A stretch of DNA of 64,000 bases from Sipunculus nudus (Eukaryota; Annelida; Sipuncula; Golfingiida; Sipunculidae), in the NCBI GenBank assembly GCA_026874595.1, contig CM049306.1, forward strand, positions 7,685,519 to 7,749,518, given 5' to 3'. Below, piece after piece: positions 36,170-47,900 of this stretch. How positions within the stretch are numbered: the stretch's first letter is position 1; each line of letters begins with the position of its first letter. Made by a program: the position numbers and the translations under genes. The notes below the pieces were generated by a model, which was not told where the DNA came from, ran no database searches, and saw nothing but the letters and a program-made list of their open reading frames with translations.

Positions 36170-36810
36170 TGCATCACGTACAGCCGTCCGCATCAGTGAT
36201 ACTGAGATGATTTAAATTCATTGAAACCCTCACGTTTGTCCGGGCTCCGATTTATATACGGCGTAAATCGCTGCTCCGGAAATATTAAAATAATTGGATT
36301 GTCATCAAATGTGACAACTTATTAAACATATGGGATATGAAGCAGATGTATAATTAATTAAAGTCGTCCCCGATTGACAAGTGATGGACCACAATCACAG
36401 TAACTCCGGGACTGTGACGTGTCACTTGCAGGGTATTGGACAGTTGTGTCAGGCCGCGATGACGTATGATAGGGCCTGCTGCAGACGCCTGTCAGCTCAA
36501 AGCGATGAACCCAACTGAACACAAAACATTTACGACCACTGAACGCTAAACAGGAGGGCATAAGTTCATCAACATTTTAATCCTCAATTACTTCCGTGCT
36601 GCCTCGTTGCTTTTATTGTCCCTCCAGAGTCCAGCCAGTCTGATCTGCCATTGTAAAACAGATTACACCTAACTCAAAAACTCCTGCCCAGCAATGCTAT
36701 AATTTAGGGATTCCCAGCAAAGCGTGATTTAATTAAAATGCTGGGGTCTACACATCGACAAATCACACTGTTCTCGGTAATGAGCGGCTAAAAAATAAAG
36801 TTCACTGGCG
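36170..36810. promoter_or_regulatory. GC-richer island about 2 kb upstream of Tlx, candidate regulatory element
   Basis: Unique-looking, more GC-rich than its surroundings, with TGACGTGTCA, CTGTCAGCTC (Meis/TALE-type CTGTCA), TTAATTAAA and TTTAATTAAAAT. No coding frame with recognisable content. Candidate upstream enhancer by composition only. Confidence 0.3.
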
Positions 36811-38089
36811 ACTGACTTATGGTTTGACTGTAAATATATGAGTACCTTTGTATAGAATGATATAAACGTCAAACAGATATGACGTCCCGTGAGCAATTAG
36901 TATTTATCTTGTCTGCGAGTAGAAAAAAAAGCATTTTGGACTTGCACGAAAACATATATGTCTCGCATTGTTGTAATCTTTCCATATCTTAAATTTTAAA
37001 AAATAATAATAAATCTCTTATTTTACCAAAAATCTCTTATTTTACCTCAGAACTTCTATATATATGTAAAACTTTGACGACAAAGCTCGTGGGTCCAGCA
37101 TCATTTTTGCGTATAGACTTAATTGCAGGGTTTTTTTCACATAGGAAACCAACGTTTCCACGCAATCCCGTCTGTTTCAGTCTGGTAAACTTTGAACTAG
37201 CGGTTTTATGATGAAACTGCAATCATCTCTGACACAAAAATTTCGTCCTTCATTATTTAGGAGTAAAGATAAAAGCGAAACTTTGCATGGAGCAGAGTCC
37301 ATGTGAAATCCATTGAAGATGTATCGGTTGATATATAATGAAATATATTTTAGAATAACAACAGGTTATTAATGTAGGCCTACATATATTAAAGATACCG
37401 AGTCCTCCTTGTCCCCCTCCGTCTGCACTTTCACCATATATAAACGGTCACATGCAGAATATGAATAAGTTAACAAAGTAAACAGCTGCTAAGACAATAT
37501 AAATGTCACTATATATGCTCCGCCACGTAACTACTTCTTCATCAATAATTTCATTCAAATGTAAATAAACATATTAGACATAACTGTATATATGAGTGGG
37601 TTTGAAATTGAATCAACACATAAAGTATAAGCAAGTACAAATATTTTGCTAAAGGAGTGTCAAAAATCATATGTCATTCGAGAATGGACCTTTGTTCAAA
37701 TAAAGGAAGAAAATTTGTTTGCTGTGATAAAAAATATCTGAAAAAAAGTGTATAAATTTTATAAATAATACTTTTCTCGGGTTATAATAATTATCAAACA
37801 CCAAGTCGCATTATGGGCTGTTTTAAATTATTTTCTTTACATGAGCAGACACACAAGAGAGCAAACGTTCAGAATAATGCATAAAGAAAATACAGTCACT
37901 CCAGGATTAAAGAAATGTGAGCAAACAAAATAAACTCGATAATGGCATATTTTCACATAAATAACAATCTGCCTACTTGGTATATGGTGAGGAAAAAATA
38001 GAAATCAAAGATCACATTAAAAGAAAGTAGTGATTCCTCTCAGACAAACCGTTCATAGAGAAACAAATTTACAGGACCTCTAAATGCAC
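36811..38089. other. AT-rich stretch upstream of the Tlx promoter
   Basis: No gene or long tandem repeat seen; scattered TATATA words. Confidence 0.5.
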
Positions 38090-38524
38090 AGGATCAGGCG
38101 ATCCTCTGATCTCGTCTGCCCATCTCCGCCGCGGATCCGGGAAACCGACCAGAGTAGCAACGAAGGCAAAGATTAATCAGAGAACAAGCGCTCACCAATT
38201 GCCATACAAAGAGATAATTTGAGGGGCCAGGGCCGGGTGCACATGTCACTGTTAATTTACCATGAGCCATTAAAGGAGGAGCACACTCGGAGAAACACTC
38301 CGCTTGCCTCTCGTCACTGGCCGCGCCAGCCAATCAGAAGGCGAGCTTGGCCCCTTCTGGCTAACAGATATTCGGGTATTAATGGATGACAGGCTCCTTT
38401 TATTTATAAGTGACAGAGCAATTCAAAAGACCTGATATGTTGCACGGGTCGATTTAACAGCAGTTTTGTTAGAACAATTGGAGACAATCTTAGGAGGTTG
38501 GGCTCTGTGTCGGTCTGATACAGC
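38090..38524 (+). promoter_or_regulatory. Putative Tlx core promoter and 5' UTR
   Basis: GC content rises sharply here relative to the flanks. A CCAAT box (AGCCAATCAG) has its core at 38330-38334 and a TATA-like TTTATAAG is at 38403-38410. A start near 38435 would leave a 5' UTR of about 90 nt before the ATG at 38525. Homeodomain-type words (GTTAATTTACC, CCATTA, TATTAATGG) and a TGACAG Meis-type word also occur. The transcription start is inferred from element spacing only. Confidence 0.5.
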
Positions 38525-38990
38525 ATGGGGGAGGACAAGGCCAGCCCAGCGGAGGACAAACTTAACTTAAAATCAGCGGATACCTCGGCACCCGAGGACC
38601 GCGGGAATACTACCAATAAACAAACAAGCTCAGGTGTTAATGAAGCGTCTAAGTTACCGTTCAGCATCTGCAGGTTGCTTGGGAAGGAATCAGATGCCAG
38701 TTCAAGTGATGGGGAAGATGGGGATGAAAAAGGGGACGGGTCTGAGAGGGACGCTCGGAGCCCGCCCGTCCACGGCTTGCCGTCAGCGTCCTGCGCTACA
38801 TCTCTTCCTGGATATGTTCCTACTATTCTGCTGAGTCATGGACTTTTTCCCGGGGGGTCGGGGGACCCCGGGGGTCATATGGTCGGAGGGGTGATCAAGG
38901 TACCCCCTCACCGCCCTAACCCCCTCCCGACAGTGCCCATGCAGCCTTTCCTGTTTTCTTGGATGCAGGAGCGACGCGACCGGCTTACAA
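38525..38990 (+). CDS. Tlx: Tlx exon 1 (residues 1-155)
   Basis: Starts at an ATG in strong context (A at -3, G at +4) downstream of a TATA-like box. It ends one base into a codon at donor A|GTAAGT, where GT is 38991-38992. It encodes the Eh1-like FSICRLL, which in TLX/NK proteins recruits Groucho co-repressors; this role is known for the family and not shown here. It also encodes an acidic low-complexity segment, a Gly/Pro-rich segment, and FSWM, matching the position of the PBC-interacting hexapeptide but with Ser where Pro is usual. The GC content is clearly higher than the flanks. Reading through the donor adds only nine residues before a stop at 39017-39019, which is an artefact of ignoring the intron. 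Confidence 0.92.
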
Positions 38991-39351
38991 GTAAGTCACT
39001 TGTCTGTTGTGTTTTTTGACAGCTTATTATATCTATTGATTCTACGTGAAATATACCCAGCCATGAGACAGGCATCGGTGGCCCCAAAACCATTCTCCTT
39101 AACAGGTGCCAGTACTAAAGAAAAATAGCTGCACAAAAACCCGATGAAACCGTGACAAGAAATCGGTGTATATAAAAGCATCTTTAAGTATATATAGCAT
39201 ATCAAATGCAGTTCACAGTAACGTTGTTGAATACAGACTTTGATTTAAATTTGTATGCGTTTCTGTATCCGGGCTAAAATTCTGCCGTGTCTGTCATTTA
39301 AAGGCAAAACTATGCATATTTATTGAAAACTTTCCCTGCATCTTAGGCATT

Positions 39352-39429
<78 letters not shown>

Positions 39430-39540
39430 TGTGCAATTTAGTATATAACACGGGTATATAAATGGGTACATACTGTATTAATTTGTATGTCGTGGCAGCT
39501 TTATGTTTTCACATAAATCTCCCCATGCAGCGAGTATATA

Positions 39541-39583
<43 letters not shown>

Positions 39584-40100
39584 TTAAACATGATCAAATA
39601 GCAGGTATATACAGTTATTAAATATTTAGACACGTGTGCGCATACTATTATTTATATAAAAATGAGTTGTATGCATTATTTCATTTTAATATACACCATG
39701 TGTTCATGAAGTATACATGAATAAACATCCACGCTGACTAGTCATTCAATGTTCATTTTCTTATTTTTTGCACAAAGTATAGATAACTCAAAAATACAAT
39801 GTGATATATAATACAAATTGTATAAATATCTTGTAAAGGGAAATGTGTGAATCATGAAATATAAAAGATAGCTATGGTTTACATACATGACATTATATGT
39901 AACCGATATCTGCATCTATAAGAAACCTCTGTTCTTAAGTTCATTACATTTCATCATGAATTACTCAATAAATATACATGTAAATCTTTAAGGCAAACGT
40001 GAACAATACATACATTTAATTCACCTAGCAGTTGATAATAAGGAATATAATAAGGAATTACATATAAAAACATTATATATTTCTTTTTAAACGTTTTAAG

Positions 40101-40174
<74 letters not shown>

Positions 40175-41814
40175 TGTATTACTTTGATTATATATATTTA
40201 TATATATCTCTCCTTTTTCTTACATTTTTATCGACAACACAACATTAAACTATGAAAATATAAAAACCTAATATAAATATAAATTTGATTCTAGTTATAT
40301 AATTGTAGGCCTTGTATGTTCCTTGCCTATATTACATATAACAATATTACGCACTCAATAAATATACATACATGATCAAAATCTTAATATCATGCGGGTT
40401 CGTTTGGTTTCTAACAATAAATCCACAGTTAATCATTAATTTGATTGTATTGTACAATTTGTATATATATATGTACATGTGTGTGTATATGTGTGTGTCA
40501 TTTTTTGTGGGTATGTTAGTATGCATACATATATTTATATATATATGACTGTCTTTATAAAAATACATGTTATTCTGTTCAGAACCTTACACCGTGAAGA
40601 CACACGCTTGTGTGCGGTTAAGGGTAGTAAAAAGCTTACAGTGGTAACCTGACCCGAGGGACCACGAGCCACGAGTGTGCGCAGCGTCCTAACTCTGTTA
40701 CACCAAATTTAACCGGAGTTCGCAAGCCGCACTTAGAGAATCACGTGATTACATTTATGCTTGAGTACTGACAGCCGGAGACTGGATGCTATATCCCGAA
40801 AGCAAATTTGTAAATATACTTTGTCCCTCGAAGCAGCTGTGTTTTAAAACAAGCTCTTTTTTTCTTAGGGAATTTTTTTTGCCACAAGTCAAACTCTTAT
40901 ATAATAGACACGAGGCAATCTGCTGCAACACGTCTATTCATATACCGCTTAAACTGAGTGTGCAATATATTACACAGTTTTTCATTGATGTGAGCTTCTT
41001 AAATTCTGAACTTCTTCTTATATAAATGGGTTTAGGATACGGGTAAAGCCCACAACATTGTTTTAAATTTGTAAGGAGCACATGTTACATGTTTTTTTTT
41101 ATTACTGTACGCGCACACACGCACGCACACACACAGACAGGTCCTCATTTAGGCTTATACTCCTGTTATTGCATAAAAAAATAGTAAAATTTTTACATAA
41201 GACCATTGGATCCTGGATGTATACGGACTGCATGTTGTGTTATGTTATGTGCGATATGTATCTTTAGGTCTACTCCAGGTACAACGACATAAATGTCATT
41301 TTTTGGAAGCAACCTCCAATAGTTGAATTTTTTTTACCAAATCTTTCACAATGAGGCAAGCATTCAGAAAAAGGACTTACACGTGGAGGGACTTACACGG
41401 AAAGTGACAATCACTCTCGCATTCACAGAGGTCCATGAATAATAATAATAATAATTATTATTAATATTATTATAATTATACTTATAATAATAATTTTGCC
41501 TTACTCAATGTGATATTTATATTATTCAATCCATATATGTATATATGTATATAATACATATAAGATGTTTCAGACTGTATAAAAGTATTTACTTTTTACC
41601 TTAGATTATGTATTACTTATATGTAGTGAATGGTAACTTCTATGACCTATATACCGAAATATGCGCACTAATTGCAGTGCACACGAAAACATAGATTTTT
41701 CCACATTGCAAGTGCGCACAATATTTTTGGTCTTTCAAAAGTTCTGATTTTGTATATACATGTAAACATATATTACATATGTGTTATAATTGTTTGATAT
41801 ATCAGTTAGATTAT

Positions 41815-41858
<44 letters not shown>

Positions 41859-42977
41859 TTATAAAGTTCAGAAACCTATATCGTTTAATAAATATGATTT
41901 GAATATAAAAAAATGAAATAAAGAATCATATACAGATACACAAAAAAAAGTGTAAATACAAAAATAAGAGTCATATTATTTTTATTGAATGTACAGAAAG
42001 AAAAAAATATGTAGGCCTACAGTTTTCTTCCTTTCTGCCTGCATGTACAGTCCCATGTAATGAATTTATAATCAGGTCTATGGTTTTTTAATTATCTATT
42101 ATAAAACCGCAATCTTTATTTTTTTCTATTTTTTATGCGATATAAGTGAGATTATTCTTCAACATATATGAGAAATTCGTTTAGTATACCTGAACAATTT
42201 TATTATACCTGCTGAATACCTGACAGAATATATGCAGAATACCTGAACATTTTTTATTTTATTTTACCTTAAGTATAGAAAATTAATACAGGATACCTGA
42301 ACCGTTTTATCTTATTTTACCTTAAGCATATAAACCTTAGATAAAATGTAGAGATTACCTTATTTTACCTTTATAAGACACATGAGATTAATGTACAGAA
42401 TACCTGAACATTTTTATCTTATTATATACCTTAAGCTTACCTGAGATAATATGTACAGAATAACGAAACAGTTTTATTTTATTTAACCATAAACATGTGT
42501 ACCTATAAGTTAATATGCACAGAATACCTGAACAGTTTATCTGATCTTAAGCGTTTACCTGAAATAATATGTATGGAATACCTGAACAGTTTTATTTTAT
42601 TTTATCAAAAGCATACCGGAGGATAGGCCACCCGTACCAGAACAGAACGCCGCCAAAACGGAAGAAACCGAGGACGTCGTTTTCACGTCTACAGATTATG
42701 GAGTTAGAGAAACGCTTCCACAAGCAGAAATACCTGGCGTCCGCCGAGAGGTCGGCTCTGGCAAAAGCTCTCAAAATGACAGACGCCCAGGTAAAAACCT
42801 GGTTCCAAAATCGACGAACGAAGTGGCGGTAAGTCATGTTTAAACTATTATATTATGTTTTTTTTTTCATTTTTAATTTGTTATTAATTAACTTTTTAAA
42901 TTGTTGTAGCATTTAATTGCTTCAGATGTAAATGAATATTATGCAGCTAGAAAGTAAGGGACAACCTGGGTATGATC

Positions 42978-43040
<63 letters not shown>

Positions 43041-43482
43041 CTCTGTTTATATTAAATAATATATATAGTAATGTGTGTGTTTTAAGTGTTTGTATATGTG
43101 TTTCGGTGAGTGAAGTTTAATTTTGTAAAAAAAAAAATATTTTTTTATTATTGGTTTATGTTTTAGAATCGTGCAGTATTATACTGATATGTTGGAGAAA
43201 ATTTGGAACGAAAATTGGAAGAAAATTTGGCGGATCTAAACGAGGGAGGAGACACAATTATAACTGCATGTTATTTCTATAATCAATAAAGATAATACCC
43301 GAGTCAGCAGGGGAAAGAAGTGTCGGGCACAGCTATTAATTGTTAATTTATATTCGCTTTATATATGAAGAATATATTTTGATTTTTATGGCATTCGTAT
43401 GGTATAAAATAAAAATGTGTCAGGGTTGTATATACATGCCTAAATTATTTAGAATAAACTACATATATATACAGTGATATAT

Positions 43483-43539
<57 letters not shown>

Positions 43540-45647
43540 CAAGAATAAAGTTCATGTTATATTTTATTTTATTTTATTATATCTATCATATCTTTTCTGT
43601 TATATTATATATTGAAACATCCGTGCGGATATTTCTTTTTATTCAAATAAAATACGTTAAAATTTTAATACATGATCTTAATTTTATTGATTGCTGTGAA
43701 ATTCGGAATATGAAATTATATCTCTTATATGCAACAGTCAAGTCAAATATAGAGCAATACACAAATCTACAAAAGATTTAAATATTTATATATATGTATA
43801 CATATTTGTATATATATATTAACTTATATATGTTAATACAACTATATGCTTGTACTAATCATAATAAAATGTATAGCCATGTACAAACTTTATCAATGGA
43901 ATACATAAAGTGATTCACCGTGATAAATGCCCGGGATAGATTAGATTATTATCACATTAACTTTTTTGGTCTCAACATCAAGCGGACGAAGGGGTTTTGT
44001 CAATAGTGTTAAGTTCATCTCGCCAAATGATGTCGTTAGAGCGAGGTGCGATAACGACTGATCACGTGACAAGACAGGGAATATTCATTGAGTCAAAGCA
44101 TGCAAATACCTCAAATAAATAGGCGCGTGAGCTGAGCCATGCGATCAATCAAAATTATATTTTTCCGCTTGCAAAATAGAAATGTTGTTTTCTGTGTAGC
44201 CGCGGCGTTCTAGGCGGAAGGCGCGGTATGTCACTACTGATTACAGTCGATGAGCCTCCCTCACCCAGCCTAAGATATTGTCACTACCGCGGTCTTAGGG
44301 GACTATCAACAAATGGTCCATTACCATGTTAAATATCACCTCCCTTCTGTCAATAGCGTGCATTTCATTTCACAAAGAGCGCCGGTTACGGTAATGGGAT
44401 TTACATGAAGCGTATTCGGTAAATAATTTGTCCACTTAATAAGGTAAACTGAATTAGATCGCAGCCCGGCTCGCGCTTGCTTTGTCTGTGTATCGGCAAG
44501 CTGTCATGTCGGGGGTGCTGTAAGCTTGTCTGGCCGTAGCAATGATCAGAAATTACCAATGTGAGGGCTTAATGATCGAGGGCTGCAGGCTAATTCTGGA
44601 GCTACATACACGGGTCTGGATTATGTGATTGTCACCAAAGAAAATCACTGTCGACATCCGGTCTTTACAAGCAGACGCTGCGGCAGCGTCTCCGTGAACC
44701 ATCTTACCACGACCAAATCTTACATCTACAAACGGCCAATCTGTTCAAGTGTTTCAACATCAAATCGATTCATGCCATTCTCCCCGGTCGCTCTATTCGA
44801 AACACAATTTTACGGTCCACATTTGATCGTACTAACCTTCTTTTGGCCCCTTTAGGTTTTACATTATAATACGTTTTCTGTGTTGTTTTGGAAGTTAAGC
44901 AGGTAAAATGGAAACATAAAAATAAATCAGTGACAAGATTAAAAGAAATCTGTAAAAATAATCTGTAAATACTGCTGACTTATGGTACATCAGTAATGAA
45001 ATGGTACACCAATATTATCAGAATTAATGGAAGCCAATACAGGGCTACAAAACTAATCAAACAGTTTGCTTGAAGCAATTTTTAATCAAAAAGTGCTAAA
45101 TATTTTACCCAAATTTTAATATTAATCAAAGAGAGTGTTAGGTGTTCTGTGATTTATAAAATGAAATATCTAAAATGATGACTCAAATTAATATAATCTT
45201 ATTCAGGGGATAAATGAAAAGTATTTTATTAACTTAGATATGATAAAACAATGAAAATTATTATTATTATCAGTTTCACATATAGTTTGTATATTTATAT
45301 ATATAATTTATCTCTTCTCAGCTTGCTGGTGTATTGACTGACTAAATCTAAATGACGTGTTAGGTTTGAACACATTTTGAGCTTGTGGTTTTCCGGTTTT
45401 TCTTCCGAGCAGACGACAGACCGCGGAGGAGCGGGAACAGGAGCGGCAGGCGGCCAATCGTCTGATGATGAGTCTCCAGGCGGAGGCCGCTAAGAGCATG
45501 TACAACTCGCCCGACCCGCTGTGTATGAGCAACGCCTCGTTACACGCGCTGCAGAACCTGCAACCGTGGGCGAACGAGGAGGGACAAAAAATGTCGCGTC
45601 CTAGCTACCTGAACGCGCCGTCTCTCAGTTCACCAGACCTGATATAA
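38525..45647 (+). CDS. Tlx: TLX/HOX11-class homeobox transcription factor, gene span (3 coding exons)
   Basis: Sequence-specific DNA-binding transcription factor of the NK-like/ANTP class, nuclear. TLX family members specify neuronal and mesodermal fates. Joining the three exons (466 + 217 + 235 nt) gives 305 residues plus stop. An Eh1-like repression motif (FSICRLL) lies at residues 46-52, an acidic Ser/Asp/Glu stretch at about 56-75, and a hexapeptide-like FSWM at 144-147. The TLX pre-homeodomain block [17 protein letters not shown] is at 158-174 and the homeodomain at 172-231. W219, F220, N222 and R224 are in place, with Thr218 at homeodomain position 47, the TLX hallmark. TLX-type tail blocks follow. 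Introns are 3621 and 2584 bp with GT..AG ends and exactly compatible phases (1, then 2). Neighbours are repeats and putative regulatory DNA; no Lbx or other NK-cluster gene is visible in the window. Family assignment is very secure; the exact N-terminal start is likely but unproven. Confidence 0.96.
39354..39581. repeat. Two (TA)n microsatellites in Tlx intron 1
   Basis: TA tracts at 39354-39429 and 39544-39581; a third lies at 40104-40172. Confidence 0.95.
42180..42611 (+). repeat. Degenerate minisatellite of about 54 bp ending at the Tlx exon 2 acceptor
   Basis: The word acctgaac (or a close variant) occurs at 42188, 42241, 42295, 42402, 42463, 42536 and 42580. It is typically followed by a T-rich tract ttttattttattttacctt and then aagcata. 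The final unit's tract and AAAAG are the real 3' splice site of intron 1. Confidence 0.75.
42612..42828 (+). CDS. Tlx: Tlx exon 2 (residues 156-228, most of the homeodomain)
   Basis: The acceptor is AAAAG|CATACCGG, and the two bases CA complete the codon opened by exon 1 (A|CA, Thr). The exon encodes the TLX signature [17 protein letters not shown] and homeodomain positions 1-56, including helix 3 with KTWFQNRR (Thr at position 47, Trp48, Asn51). It ends inside the codon of Arg228 at CG|GTAAGT, so the intron interrupts the homeodomain at position 57. An upstream ATG at 42569 is in frame but lies in intronic minisatellite sequence and is not the start. The phase fit with exon 1 excludes the alternative AG at 42588-42589. 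Confidence 0.96.
42981..43037. repeat. (TA)n microsatellite in Tlx intron 2
   Basis: 57 bp of TA about 150 bp after exon 2; a second tract is at 43489-43538. Confidence 0.95.
43920..44860 (+). promoter_or_regulatory. Candidate intronic Tlx regulatory element
   Basis: About 0.9 kb of GC-richer, repeat-free DNA inside intron 2, between AT-rich microsatellite DNA. Contains CACGTG (44063-44068), the POU octamer ATGCAAAT (44100-44107), CCATTA and several TAAT words. No coding frame of note. Inference from composition and location. Confidence 0.38.
45413..45647 (+). CDS. Tlx: Tlx exon 3 (end of homeodomain and C-terminal tail)
   Basis: The acceptor TTCCGAGCAG|A supplies the third base of Arg228 (CG|A), after which [18 protein letters not shown] continues the homeodomain and the conserved basic/acidic TLX post-homeodomain helix (residues 229-246). 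A second TLX-family block, [19 protein letters not shown], lies at 262-280. The protein ends in SSPDLI and TAA at 45645-45647. A 60-residue open frame beginning at Met 45465 is simply the downstream part of this exon. The exon is GC-rich relative to the intron before it. Confidence 0.95.
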
Positions 45648-46735
45648 TATAGACTTTAAGGTAAATACATGTAATGCTGCATATTCATTTACATGTAGAA
45701 TGCCCCAGTTGAAGTGACGTCGACATACACGTGATCGACAACTTGAAATCTTATTGGTCCAGCTTATGCCTGGATCATATAAACCTGAAGGACTGCAGGG
45801 TGTATGTACTGATTGTGATTTCTCATGATGGTCATCGAAACTGACACACGCTGTCGGGGTGCATTTGTATTCTTGTATGTAATGTTAAACCGAAATATTT
45901 TCGGGTTATGCTGTAACACTGCCTTTTGTGCTTACAACATATTGTGATGAAAGAAAGTATTTTGCCACCTCTTTTGATCCCTTAACACAAACACACACAT
46001 TTCACACACAAACAGGGGCGTAAACTTTTTAAATCATACTCACAATACAAGTGTACATAAAAATTTGTGTTTGAAATGGATCATACATGCAACTAAGAAC
46101 TCAACGCACCACATAAACAGAAGTCTATATATACTGTCATATATATATCATATGAGTATACACAGTGATTATATATATAAGGGTTCTATATATAACGCTC
46201 TATATGTGCCTATATATACATTATCATGTAAATTTACATTTCGTCTTGATTTTTTTATACTGTGATCATTAATTTACTCGACCATGTATATGTGGTAATA
46301 TTGAAACGCACATATAATCATTACTTTGAAACATTATATATACGGTTACAGTACAGTAAAAATTTATGATTAACTGCATGTTGACTCATTGTTAGAAACC
46401 AAACAAACACGCATGTTCATTAGAATTTGATCATGTACATATATACTTATTGATTGCGAAATATTGTTATAAATAATGGACAAGGGACATATACAAGGCC
46501 TATACAATTATTATCATATACAGACATATATACTGACCAAAAGGATGATTTCTTTACAATTACCGAATTTCAAATATTGTGATATAACTAGTTCTGTTTA
46601 AATTCTTACACATCTTGTATGATGCCATGTTTTCTGCTATCATTAGCCAGCTGTATATAATGTAAAGTCAAGAATTACTGCCAGTTAGATGCGGTGCCAT
46701 CTCTTTCTAATAAATATTGGTAATATCATAATCTT
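45648..46735 (+). other. Probable Tlx 3' UTR
   Basis: AT-rich sequence without long open frames between the Tlx stop and the first well-placed AATAAA. It contains short CACACA runs and scattered TATATA. The end is inferred from the poly(A) signal at 46709-46714 and a TG/T-rich tract starting about 20 nt after it. Confidence 0.45.
46709..46714 (+). terminator. Candidate Tlx poly(A) signal AATAAA
   Basis: Canonical AATAAA about 1.06 kb after the stop codon, followed by TTGTTTGTTTTCATTTT at 46735-46751, which resembles a downstream U/GU-rich element. Transcript data would decide it. Confidence 0.45.
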
Positions 46736-46796
46736 GTTTGTTTTCATTTTGCATTCGAAGTCGCTTGTATGAGAAGTCCCTTTTCATTTCATATGA

Positions 46797-46866
<70 letters not shown>

Positions 46867-47479
46867 TATCAAAGTGAACCATCACTTTCATCAGGATAGA
46901 ATGCATGGAAGTCCCATTGTCACGATTGTGTGTACTGGTATAGGTTAGATAACGCTTATACATTTGTAATATGACCATCGGTAAGTATAGGAGATCTTAA
47001 GAGATAATTTAGATCGATTTTAGATCGATAATCATGCAAAGATTCTTAAATAAACACATAATATCGACATGTAAAGTATAGAAACACACACACATGTGTA
47101 TGATATATATATATATAGTTATACGCGATTATGTGTAGGTTTTTTGGGATTCCCTCAAGCATGCCCTTTCCGAAGAATACTTATTCGCAATCTCGGGAAT
47201 TCATACAATAACTCTTAGCGTATATTCAGAATAACTTCATTATTTTATGTAGTATGTAATATCTATAATATAAAATATGGAATAATGGAATATATACGAT
47301 ATACATTATACGATATACATATATAATAATAAGATGTATAAAGGACAACGACATCTTTCTTGTTATTTAATATTTCTCCAACACACAACTTTATTATCTC
47401 AGATTAGACGATGAAGGTCCTCTAACGTTTGTACTCCATGTTGTTAATCATGTGCTTCATTAGAATTAAATAAAGACCG
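46736..47479. other. AT-rich spacer downstream of Tlx
   Basis: (TA)n at 46796-46862, then AT-rich sequence without recognisable features. Confidence 0.5.
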
Positions 47480-47900
47480 ATGTTTATGTTTAAGATGGAG
47501 ACTGCGTGTCCTACATCCCATGCATGCAGGATGGACCGGTTTGTCAGCGACACTAATTGAATTAGCCTTGTCGATCAATGATACGAGAGACTGACCAGCA
47601 ATCCTATTTCTAGTAATTGCCACTTGAGTCTATTGTCTGATGATCTAATTACCACTGTTTTGTCACGTGTAATAAGACACGGCCGACTCCGCGCATTAAA
47701 CATTATCATCTGTGTCTAATGTCTAGGACCAGGAGGCTGAGCAAAGACATCAACAATCGATGTCAGACTGTTGTCAGTCACACATTAACAGAACACTCAT
47801 AATCATAACCCTATTACCAAATCACCGGTAAGACGTAGAATTATGGTATTGTATTACACATTAGTGGTCTCCTTGTCTGATAGTTCTGTTTCGCTGCATT
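47480..47900. promoter_or_regulatory. Candidate Tlx downstream regulatory element
   Basis: Unique-looking block with facing homeodomain words TAATTGAATTA (47554-47564), TAATTA (47646-47651), CACGTG (47664-47669), and several GTCTGA/TGTCAG words. No coding frame. Candidate by motif density and composition. Confidence 0.33.

Larger units (their letters stand above)
38991..42611 (+). other. Tlx intron 1
   Basis: GT..AG intron of 3621 bp. It is very AT-rich, with three long (TA)n tracts (39354-39429, 39544-39581, 40104-40172), a (GA)n run at 41828-41855, an AAT-rich inverted-repeat patch near 41435-41495, and a degenerate tandem repeat of roughly 54 bp at 42180-42611 that includes the 3' splice site. 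No exon-like block conserved with TLX was seen inside. Confidence 0.85.
42829..45412 (+). other. Tlx intron 2
   Basis: GT..AG intron of 2584 bp. It carries (TA)n tracts at 42981-43037 and 43489-43538. A distinctly GC-richer, repeat-free core (about 43920-44860) is listed separately as a candidate intronic regulatory element. Confidence 0.85.

Noticed and set aside
40625-40705. tRNA gene or tRNA-derived SINE on the minus strand
   Set aside because: Reverse complement GTAACAGAGTTAGGAC...GGCTCGTGGTCC is only loosely A-box/B-box-like; no cloverleaf could be drawn with confidence.
42569-42611. ATG at 42569 as the Tlx start
   Set aside because: It lies in intronic minisatellite sequence; exon 1 with matching phase, Eh1-like motif and hexapeptide-like motif is found at 38525-38990.
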